From contig WPIO01000167.1 in NCBI GenBank assembly GCA_009760855.2, forward strand, positions 425,001 through 470,000: DNA of 45,000 nt. Reading direction: 5' to 3'. This document shows positions 11,794 through 19,794 of this stretch, in pieces. Each line of letters opens with the position of its first letter. Within the stretch, counting starts at the first letter, position 1. The stretch is from Cristatella mucedo. Lineage: Eukaryota; Bryozoa; Phylactolaemata; Cristatellidae. Below the pieces are notes generated by a model. It saw only the letters and a list, made by a program, of their open reading frames with translations, had not been told where the DNA came from and searched no databases. The translations under genes and the position numbers were made by a program.

Positions 11794-12183
11794 CTACACG
11801 GTAGCTCCTTCCACCCAGTGGCTCGAGCACTGTTGCATATGTGAAACGCCTGAATAGAGATTAAGTTCTCTTAAGGTGCTATACAAATGAATTAAATAAC
11901 TATAGCATAAGTCCTGCACTGCCTCCCAAGTAACTGTCGTGCTCTCCTTCCAAAGATTTCTGGTTAGAGGACAGAGGTTGAGGATTCTTCCTCGCTGGCC
12001 TTTGAAGAGTGCAGAGAAAGAGATTGAATCCTCTTTGAGTGTCGTCTGATATTTTGCTTTAGTCACTTTAATATGCTTATCCTCTTCGGTCCATGTAGGT
12101 GACCATATCTTGGTCCTGGAGAAGTATGTGAACGTCTCATAATCATTGACCTCAACATGCAGAAAGGGTGAGAATTTTTGCAT
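11794..12183 (-). other. 129-codon ORF of unknown meaning ending in antisense SINE-A
   Basis: ATG-initiated on the minus strand, from MQKFSPFLHVEVNDYETF to a stop at 11794. The first 90 or so residues are mixed and hydrophilic, with SFSALFKGQRGRILNLC and NLWKESTTVTWEAVQDL segments that I do not recognise. The last third is read from SINE-A in antisense (LRELNLYSGVSHM). It could be a chance ORF, a decayed element ORF, or an exon that absorbed a SINE. There is no direct evidence that it is translated. Confidence 0.2.
11815..11902 (+). mobile_element. SINE-A, 5'-truncated
   Basis: Starts near the B-box region (GTGGCTCGAGCACTGTTGCA) and continues GTGAAACGCCTGAATAGAGA, TTAAGTTCTCTTAAGGTGCT, ATACAAATGAATTAAATAAC. 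The A-box half is missing or too diverged to see. Confidence 0.8.
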
Positions 12184-13134
12184 TATTCGTTATGCCCATC
12201 ACTCGAATGTCATTTTAACAGGCCTTCACTGTCCTTACTGGTCCTTACTGTCAGGCAACCATCCACCCATCGCTGTAATAGCCATCTGCTAGATGGGCAT
12301 CTGCTTTCTTTCCACTGCTGCACATGCATTACACCACTGCTTTAATAAAAAAGCTATGTTGGCAGCCCCGACCAAAAGTTAGTCATAATGGTGACTTCCC
12401 TTAATTACCAATGTCTATAGCCATGCACTCCTTCGTTTGACCTCTAAACTTGAAATGCGATTTTGGCTGCTCTGCTATGCTGACAAGTAAGCTAGGCAGC
12501 AACTCATAGTAAAAAAGATCCAAGCTGTTGATTGTTCCCGGGATCACTTTTGTATATGCCAAACTGCAGTATTGGCTAGCAACAAACCTCCTAGTTAGTG
12601 CCAAAAAGCAAAGAGCAAACAATATTCTCTCTTGCATGCATCTGTACTGCACCAAACGCTCCTGCTGCTGCATCGAACAGGTTTCCCAGTCTTACATTGA
12701 CCTAGTGTGCACCCGACCAGATTTTGCTCTCAATGGACATAGTGGGTCACAGTCAGAACTCGATGTTGATTGGAGCTCAATCTCACTGACCGCTTAGGCC
12801 TGAAACCCACGTGGATGCTCAGACTGCTACTCCTGCCTGGAAGCTAGCTAGTGCTACGTACCTCGACTCCAGTCTGCCCCTGGTCTGGATAATGCACACG
12901 TGGGGAGAAGGTGCACCACCTCACTGTGTTCGACCTCAATCTGACATTCGTGTGATACAACATTGACGTCCTCCCTTAAGTGAAGTTCGGCACCATAGCA
13001 CAGTCCTACTTGATCAGAAGGCCCTTAACTGTGATAGCCGTAATATATCTGATCAAAAGAGCTGCAGGTCACTGGTCCAAGCATTCCGAAACAGCACCTG
13101 GCCATTGCAGCGAGTGCCAACCAATCACGTCCTG
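12184..13134. other. Unassigned sequence
   Basis: About 950 bases without a recognised gene or repeat. Two opposed ORFs (12401-12673 minus and 12528-12797 plus) overlap each other, and neither shows a domain. Confidence 0.45.
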
Positions 13135-13430
13135 CACCAGGTGCAAAAATTACAGACAAATGACTGCACGCCTGAGCTCATTCGATCAGCAGACACAAAG
13201 CAAAATTCTCACTCCGGCCCACAAGGCTTGCTATGGTTTGGCTCCTTCATACCAAAGCTAAGCAGCTGCACTAATTTCAGCTTCCTCACGACCTCAGGTT
13301 GTCTCGGACAACGAATTATTTGGACTATTACTTCACCTAAAAACAAAACAAAGTTCCCCATAGAAGCTTTTGCAGTAGATACTCTAGACTCTGGGACAAA
13401 GTTTCACAGTTTTAAGAATCTAATATTCGT
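13135..13430 (+). mobile_element. LINE-2 C-terminal fragment, decayed
   Basis: DQQTQSKILTPAHKACYGLA corresponds to the LINE-2 block DQRIQSKVLTLTHKACHSFA seen at 20500 on the minus strand. It is followed after a stop by AAALISASSRPQ and, in another frame, SFCSRYSRLWDKV (family form SFSSAGPRLWNSL). Both ends fade out. Several stops and frame changes show it is dead. Confidence 0.65.
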
Positions 13431-13827
13431 CTCCTGGCCAGCTGGAAACTCAGCGGCTGCATCCATGGTGTCAGTCCTGTGATGCCCCACACCCGCTGCA
13501 ACTCACTTCCTGGCCGACGACTGGCGACTTCGCTAGGGCCTCTCACGTTTTCTTTGCTATGCTAAGTGAGATGGAGTCCGTTGGTCCGTGGCCCTGGTCG
13601 AAAGGAAAGCCACTTAAGCTTAAAGCTAGAGCGAGCTGTGGAAAACCCTTCAGTGCAGACCGTCTTAGCACAATTTGGCTTTGTAGAGTTACAGTTGGAA
13701 TGCTTGACCCTTGATGTATTAACGCACGCATATCAGAGGCAAAACCTTGAGAAATCATTGCTGCGTGCGATGGCTCTGGCGGACTTTCCGCCTCCTATTG
13801 ACTTGCAGCGATCTCTAGGTAGCGTCA
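13431..13827. other. Unassigned sequence
   Basis: No supported gene. A frame open at 13566-13847 has no ATG until close to its 3' end (MALADFPPP) and overlaps the small ORF at 13828 in a different frame. Confidence 0.4.
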
Positions 13828-13971
13828 ATGGTGGAAGGTATTTTTAGTCGAGTAATTAATTACTTTCAACGAAACATTTGGCCCTTCCTCATTGGTGCAT
13901 ATCTCTTGGCCGCTGGAGCGGTCACCGCAGCTTCGTATTGCCTGTTCGTCTCAGCTGTCGGAATTTTTTGA
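13828..13971 (+). CDS. Candidate 47-aa single-pass membrane microprotein
   Basis: An ATG at 13828 opens 47 codons to a TGA at 13969. The N terminus (MVEGIFSRVINYFQRNIW) looks amphipathic with basic residues. The rest (PFLIGAYLLAAGAVTAASYC followed by a further hydrophobic stretch ending GIF) is an uninterrupted hydrophobic segment long enough to cross a membrane once. An in-frame TAG lies 15 bases before the ATG, so it cannot extend upstream without splicing. It overlaps no repeat I recognise and lies about 0.8 kb before the CpG-rich block. I cannot assign it to a known microprotein family. An ORF this short can arise by chance, so the call rests only on its composition and context. Confidence 0.3.
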   Translation: MVEGIFSRVINYFQRNIWPFLIGAYLLAAGAVTAASYCLFVSAVGIF

Positions 13972-14369
13972 AAACCCAGAAAAAAATAGGTTCGAATCGA
14001 TACAGCTTAATTATTTTGCGGCGTCATCACATCTGGCATCATTCTCGACTTGATTGATCGTGCAGTTATAGCAGCCGCCACACTGTCAGCGACAGCTGGA
14101 AATTCCATAGCCAGGCTATTTGTTCCCGCTTGGTCTTGCTTTCGCGAAGGGTCTGACTGTGATGGGCAGCTGGTTTTAGCACTTTGGGAGCTCATGCTGC
14201 TAAAACGTAAGGTATGTGGCTTCTTTTCAAAACGTATGCATCTATAATTACAAACCAAATTCCGGTATCACTGTCGGAACGCTGCAGCTCGCGGGCGCAA
14301 CGAATAGCTACAGATCATTCTAATTAAGCGAAATTCGACCAGAAATCGGTCCGATAAGGTCGAATTGTG
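13972..14369. other. Unassigned sequence before the composite repeat
   Basis: Short ORFs run on both strands (14007-14258 minus, 14050-14247 plus). No family recognised. Confidence 0.4.
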
Positions 14370-14795
14370 ATTGCATATTCAAAAGGTTCACTACAATACA
14401 AGCTGGGAATTGGAACTTCACGCCACCGATTTTAGGTCGAGTTTGTTTAATCAGATAGGATTGCTGGTGGAAATGTGCTACGGGGGGAGGAATGTCCTAG
14501 GGTCCACGGGGGGGGGGCTGGAAATGTCCGAGGGAAAACGTCCTTGGGGAAATGTCCTACAACCGGGCCAACGTCTTCCTGGTTTGGCCCAGGGCTAAGG
14601 TGCTCCCCTTTGACCGATGAGGTCGTACGCTCGAGCGAGACAGAATATGGAGCGCTTGTTCAAGATTAAGCTCTGTTTGGATGCTATAGCAATTCAATTA
14701 TGTTTTATATTTCATTTCTATTCCATATTCAATTGTGTTATGTATTGTATTCCTTAATGTCGGGCTAATGCAAGCACGTTATTTGCCCTCTTCTT
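14370..14795 (+). repeat. Composite repeat R, copy 1 (contains SINE-A)
   Basis: Shares three blocks in the same order with 30965-31475: CACTACAATA followed by GCCACCGATTT..GGTCGA..GTTTGTTTA (near 14390-14452); a SINE-A-like unit (14577-14705); and TTCCTTAATGTCGGGCTAAT followed by GCAAGCACGTTATTTG (14751-14787). The copies are clearly diverged. Either an older unit containing a SINE was duplicated, or this is an unclassified transposon family with a SINE-like interior. Confidence 0.65.
14577..14705 (+). mobile_element. SINE-A-like copy inside repeat R
   Basis: Head TTCCTGGTTTGGCCCAGGGC, then TAAGGTGCTCCCCTTTGACC; B-box region TACGCTCGAGCGAGAC; tail TTCAAGATTAAGCTCTGTTT, then GGATGCTATAGCAATTCAAT. 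The tail is more diverged than in typical SINE-A copies and resembles the copy at 31297. Confidence 0.65.
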
Positions 14796-15770
14796 TAGCA
14801 ACTGACCGCCATTTTTTCGCAGTTCAAGGCAGGCAGGAGGAGCGATCGCTAGCCGTCGGCTGCGCCACCGCGTAGACCTCGCCACCAGCGCGCCTGTCAA
14901 AACAGGAGGGCGGCGTCTTCTGCATACTGAGCAAGGAGAAGAGCGGTTCGGCAACGTTAGTACGATTCGCCGATTCCTTGGTTCCTGTAGCAAGTACGCG
15001 ACAGAGGTTGACCGCAAAGAGTTGTATGAGTTCAAACCTCGGAGCCGACGCTGGCAAGGGGCTTCGCCACCGGCCTGGGTGGGGCGGGGTACGAGGGGGC
15101 GCGCTCCGGTCCGAGCTCCCCCAGCCGGCTAGCCGGCTGAAGCTCGGAGCGGAGCGGCTGAGCCAAAGGCACTGCCGAGGCTCAAACTCAAAGCGATCGG
15201 CGGCTAAGGCGCCGGTGGCCATTCAATTCTGCCTTCGGTCTAAACAGTTGCCCTAAACTGGTAAGCAGCCGATGATCCCCTAGCACAGATCCGGTTGAAA
15301 GACTGTGCCGCCGCCCGCACTGCCCGGTGCAGCAGCTCAGCCGCTCCTCTCCCCCTCACCGGCGCCAGGAGCATCCCTCTAGACTCTATAGACGCTACAG
15401 CGAGCGGCCCTAGAGGCCGATGGTGCCGCAGGCCTTCGGCGAGCGGCCTCTGCTGCCGGGTCTCTGCTGCGGAGCCGCGAAGGCGCCGCTTCCGGTGACT
15501 GTCCAATGGCACTTTAGCTGCCCCTCTGCGGGGGGGGGGGGGAGGCTCCCCCTTAGAGCTCGGGGTTGGTCGCAGCTGTTGGGGTCAAAGGCTTCTATTA
15601 AGCAGCCGGTTAAGGAGTCGCTGGAAAACTTACCCCTTTAAATGGGCTCTGAGGGCTGCTGAACAGCGCTTAGCCACGATTGCTGACCACGATTGCAAGT
15701 CCAATGCGGGAGGTTACGATTCCGACACGTAGCTCCCAGTCGCTCTAGCCCGCGACGCTAGTGGCACCAA

Positions 15771-15908
15771 ATGAAAACGCTCCATTCGATTCCGAAGCCC
15801 AGCCCTCGAGAGCTCGGCAGGTGGCGCTGCCTGACTAAGAGATCAACTCAGGACGACTGTCATGCTGCTCGCCTTCGGAATGCTGATTCAAGGCATTTAT
15901 TTAAAATG
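15771..15908 (+). other. Possible first coding exon ending at a splice donor
   Basis: An ATG at 15771 opens 46 codons (MKTLHSIPKPSPRELGRWRC at the start, HLFKM at the end). The last codon is followed directly by GTAAGT at 15909-15914, a consensus 5' splice site, and the exon would end in phase 0. It lies inside the CpG-rich block. The peptide matches nothing I recognise. A GTAAGT can occur by chance, so this is a weak lead. The frame also continues past the donor to a stop near 16034. Confidence 0.15.
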
Positions 15909-16274
15909 GTAAGTCTTTCATTTCTACGTCTGGCAAGAGAGGCCGCTATCGAGCGAGTGGCGCCATTAGCGCACCGCCGCACGTCGGACGCAGCGTCGGT
16001 TTCCAAGGGCCGGTGCTATCATTTTTTTTTTTAATGAGACACTGATCGTTTTATAGTCGCTAAAGAGCTATCTCTTCGCGGATGTAGGCGGCGCTCTCCG
16101 AGCGATGCGCGTTCAGCGGGCGGCCTCGGGCTCTCGAGTGGGGATGCTGACTTCATTTTAGGTCGAGCGTTGTGCCTGGAGCCGGTAACTTCCGCCTTTC
16201 GCATCTCTGTCTAACGAGCGTCTAGCGAGCTAAACTAGCTGGTAAAGTGACCTGCTTAAATACCGATTGTAGCA

Positions 16275-16435
16275 ATACTAGCTGATTTAACAGCCTCTTT
16301 TTTTATAGCAACAGAAGAGCCTTAAAGGCTATCGCCACCGCTTGCAGCGGCAATAAAGGATCGCCCACCGCAGATTTGAACCCATGACCTCGGAACAGAG
16401 GTCGTGAAAGATTACCTAGTGAGTCATCACAGCTC
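16275..16435 (-). mobile_element. SINE-B copy inside the CpG-rich block
   Basis: Minus-strand reading: TGATGACTCACTAGGTAATC head, GAGGTCATGGGTTCAAATCT B-box region, GGGCGATCCTTTATTGCCGC body, GATAGCCTTTAAGGCTCTTC, then a run of A bases and GGCTGTTAAATCAGCTAG. It shares its body with the copies at 2049, 19853 and 22779. Confidence 0.85.
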
Positions 16436-17795
16436 GTAACAATTGCTGGGATGGGCGAGAGTGCCATTCCGAAAGAGCCGTCAAAGTTTAGGCCTTTGAC
16501 GCTCAAGACGGCACTAAAGGTATACTGTTTGTCGCCTCGACGCTGAAACGGCGACCTCGCCTCTGCTCGCCCACCTGTTGGTGAGGAGAGCGCATTCTGC
16601 TGAATCCCTTGCACACTGTGCAAACTTTCAACGGGATTGCATTCGCTCGACCGAAAATATTAAAGATCTACTTGGGGCCTCAATTAAATGCGTTCATTAG
16701 ATGCGTGCAGCATGGCGTCTTCGAGTGCCAATACAGCGTATCGCGTATCGCGAGATAAAAGAGCTCAAACCTGCAGCGTGCGGCTGGCACGTGAGCTTCC
16801 TAGCTTCGCTTCGCTTCAATTTCTCCCTGCTTCAATTGCTTTTTTAAGGCTGAGAGGTCTCGCAACGCGAACGCACTTTCTCGATCCCTTCGTTGCACGC
16901 GAGGCGATTGCACTTTCCCGTGCCGTCGGCGCACGCCGGGTGCAGGGGTAGCAGCAGCGCTATCGTGCGCGGCAGCGGTCTTAGAGTGAGTGAATACGCA
17001 GCTGTAATCTTCTTGGCCTAAACCGTCACTCCCTTCCACGTCGCCCCCTTGCGCCCTACGTGTTGAACTCGGGATTTCCGAGTCGCTGCCGATCAGAACA
17101 ATTGCAGAGGCACGGCGAAATGTCGTCTGCAAATGGCGAGCTGCCTTTGTTGTCTTGGCGGCCCCCACCCACGGCGCAACGACTTGTAACACGTCGAGAG
17201 CAGGTCAAGCTTGGGTAGTATTGCCAGGCGACTAGTTTCAGCCGCGACAAAGAGCGGCACGCCTGGAATCCGGACACGTTGGCGGTCCAACAATCATCGT
17301 AGCTGTCACGTGGCCTTCGGGGGCGGAGGCGGCTGCATCGAGCTCTATTTTGCGTCGACGTTACTCACAATGCCCGCGAGCGGTCTTTAATTACCCAAAA
17401 GATGCAGCAATCGAACGTAATTCAGCACAATACGGTATTGTCGGGCGAATAATGCCGAAAAATCAGCGCTCGGGTTTATATGATAAACAAAAACGTACAA
17501 AGACCGTTTGCTTTTCTCATGGCCGAGTCTCACCGAGTCGAGAAAGTTGGCAGGAGCCGCCGCCACCGCCGCTGCCGCCGCCGCCATCGTCTCCACTCGC
17601 TCGCTCGCTCGCGCCGGACCCCGTGTAGCAGCGGCAGCTAGCTTGAGCGGGGGGGGGGGGTAGCTCCCTGACCAGCGGAATCCGCCGCCGCGGTACGAAG
17701 TCGTAGGGACTGCCTGGCGGCAGCCCATATTTGAAGCAGTCGAAATGGCCTCCACGAGACATCATCTTAATCATTGGTTACTCGCGACCTATGAA

Positions 17796-17802
17796 ACGGG
17801 GA

Positions 17803-17842
<40 letters not shown>

Positions 17843-17990
17843 GGAGCGATATATAGAGATAGAGAGAGAGAGAGAGAGAGAGGGGGAAGAGGTAGAGAGG
17901 AGGAGAGAGAGAGAGAGCGCGACGGCGAGAAACATGTAAGACAGGAACAGAGAGACAAAGAATAGGGAGCGACGAGAGAGAGAGTGAAAG

Positions 17991-18036
<46 letters not shown>

Positions 18037-18046
18037 GGAGAGATTA
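17796..18046. repeat. Imperfect (GA)n purine tract
   Basis: About 250 bases of G and A with scattered T and C, including pure GA runs at about 17812-17836 and 17996-18028. It interrupts the CpG-rich block. Long purine tracts of this kind can bind GAGA-type factors or form triplex DNA, but no specific site is claimed. Confidence 0.92.
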
Positions 18047-18302
18047 TTAAATAGATTCATACAGACCGAGAGATGCTTGCATTCTGCACGTTCGCCACAA
18101 TAGCGATTGCTATCGAGCCTCTTCGCTGTCTTCGTCATCGAACGAGCAGCGGTTGGTGTCGCGTTTTACTTTCCGCTAGAGTCATGCCGCAGGACCGTCG
18201 CGATTGCGCCGCTTTCCGATCGGCTCAGCGAGCGAGCGGTGCAACGGACTAAAATGCTCCGACGTCGTCTGCAGTTCAAATGTCCGAGTGTTGGTCTGCG
18301 CG

Positions 18303-18372
18303 ATGGGTTGGGCGACCGCGACACTCGCTCTATCCCGGTCGCACTGCGGCGGAACGGCGGCAGGCGGACCGT

Positions 18373-18415
<43 letters not shown>

Positions 18416-18692
18416 GTCACTCGTTACGCTCGGCGGCCGAGCCGTCACTTCGCCCGCAGCACGCGCGTCGCGTACGCATCTCGGCCCGGGTAGCGAGCGC
18501 GCGCTAGCTCGCGGCTCAGCGACCAACTGGCTCGCCGCGAGCTACATGCGCGGAGGTAGCAGGGCTCCGCTGAGCGTAGCGTCTTCGCAGCACCGGGAGG
18601 GAGCATCTCTGCAGCAGAGGGAGGTCGCGAACCGCGGCCGCGGCTTGCTTGGTCGCGGCGCAGCGGCGGCCGCTTTCGTCCTAGTCGCGTAG
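18303..18692 (+). other. 129-codon ORF with polyalanine, doubtful
   Basis: Begins MGWATATLALSRSHCGGTAA, then a polyalanine run encoded mainly by (GCC)13 at 18375-18413, then an Arg/Ser/Ala-rich region with QHREGASLQQREVANRGRG before a stop at 18690. Polyalanine in a GC-rich 5' exon is common in animal transcription factors, but no DNA-binding or other domain is present. The other two forward frames are open here as well, so the composition alone may explain it. Confidence 0.15.
18375..18413. repeat. (GCC)13 trinucleotide run
   Basis: Thirteen consecutive GCC units by count, within the CpG-rich block. It could lie in a 5' untranslated region or encode alanine, proline or arginine depending on frame. 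Confidence 0.95.
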
Positions 18693-19158
18693 CCCTCGCC
18701 GGACTGCGGCTAGCCGCGGGCGAGCCGAATCGCGCGGCTGGCTGCTAGCGGCGTGCGTACGTACCGCTCGCGCGTCGGCGCCGCTTCGTGCCGTCCGCAA
18801 GGCTTTGCCAACGAGCGCCCCGAGTCCGGTCGCACCGCGAAGCGCCGATTTCCGCCCGGGCGGACGGACGAACGGGACCGGCACGGTCCCTGGGCTATTT
18901 AGAAGCGTGAATACCTCAAGAACAAAGACCATTGTTTGCCGCGGGCCTAATGAGGTAATGTTGCCTCCGGTCCGCCCGCCACCTTGCGGCTCAAAGCCTT
19001 ATTGAAGGCGGCAGGCTTTAGTTCCACAACCACCCTCCCGACCGGAAAGGGACCCGGTAGCAGCTTGCCACCGGGTACCATCGTTTTAGCGCACTCCCCT
19101 CCCAGTTTTTTCCACATCAGGCTGATAAGGATGTGACAATTTCTACTCCTCCGCCTCT

Positions 19159-19313
19159 GGCACTTAGCTCAGTGATAAGTTGCTCGCTCTTCCCGATCGA
19201 GGTCGTGGGTCGGAGTCCCTCGGTGTGCGATCCTTTCTTGCCCACTACAAGCTTCGACGATGGCCGTTAATGCTTTTCTGCGGCTAAATGAATGAGGTTG
19301 TTTATTCAGTTGA
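19159..19313 (+). mobile_element. SINE-B variant with a different tRNA-like head
   Basis: The head GGCACTTAGCTCAGTGATAA and B-box region GGTCGTGGGTCGGAGTCCC look like an Ala- or Val-type tRNA start. The body that follows (GTGCGATCCTTTCTTGCCCA, then ATGGCCGTTAATGCTTTTCT, then GAGGTTGTTTATTCAGTTGA) is the SINE-B body. Compare the variant copies at 33950 and 43565. It is not a functional tRNA gene because the 3' acceptor half is replaced by SINE body. Confidence 0.7.
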
Positions 19314-19794
19314 CTTTACTTACAAGCAGCTCGGTCGCATGCGTTGAGGCAGTTTCGAGAGAGCTCTTTTTCAAAAGAAGCGAGCGCGCTTGTAAGAGAG
19401 AAATTTAAGAGGTATTTCATTGTTAAGCTTGTCAGAGAGAGAGAGAGAGTTTCGTTCGACGGGCTGAGGACGACGTGCTTCAGCACCTCCTAATTTTATG
19501 GAGCCCCGATATTGAAAAAACTGATTAAGGTATCGATGATTCTAAAAACGTCGCGAGACCGTATGAAGCTGCACACCTTCTTGTGATATGCACGGGATGC
19601 CCAACTTTTGCAGAGTGCTAAGGATTAATTGCGGGCGGCGAGCGTTCGGCGCTGCTGCTACAAACTCTTTAGATGAGAATGCCAATTTATTTTTAGGTCG
19701 GGTGGCAAAAGTCTTCGGGGAACATCTTCGGAAATTGGCGTGCCCAAGTGACCGAAATGCGTTTCTGGGCGGCCTATTTATTAATTTCTGGGTG
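19314..19794. other. Unassigned sequence
   Basis: No gene recognised. A short GAGAGAGA run sits near 19434-19450. Confidence 0.45.

Larger units (their letters stand above)
14810..19090. promoter_or_regulatory. CpG-rich block, promoter-like, gene unknown
   Basis: For about 4.3 kb the sequence is visibly GC-rich and full of intact CG dinucleotides (for example 15030-15240, 17540-17700 and 18180-18860), unlike the AT-rich DNA on both sides. In animals such blocks are usually unmethylated and mark transcription starts of widely expressed or developmental genes. It contains poly-G runs (15530-15542 and about 17649-17660), a SINE-B, a (GA)n tract and a (GCC)13 run. Many overlapping ORFs occur because stops are rare at this composition, and none is recognisable. 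No TATA box was evident. The direction and identity of any transcript are unknown. Confidence 0.65.

Noticed and set aside
13566-13847. 93-codon frame with a protein-like middle
   Set aside because: It follows a stop and begins at GTG. The first ATG is close to the 3' end, and it overlaps the small ORF at 13828.
14824-15222. 132-codon minus-strand ORF in the CpG-rich block
   Set aside because: Stops are rare at this composition and a plus-strand frame is open over the same bases. No domain is present.
16800-17192. 130-codon minus-strand ORF in the CpG-rich block
   Set aside because: Low-complexity Ala/Arg/Ser content, overlapping open frames, no recognised motif.
17387-17755. Minus-strand ORF with Ala and Pro runs
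   Set aside because: The runs come from GCC/CCG-rich DNA, with overlapping frames on both strands and no recognisable domain.
19159-19235. Possible tRNA gene (also 33950 and 43565)
   Set aside because: The heads look like tRNA 5' halves with A and B boxes, but the acceptor 3' half is missing and a shared SINE body follows.
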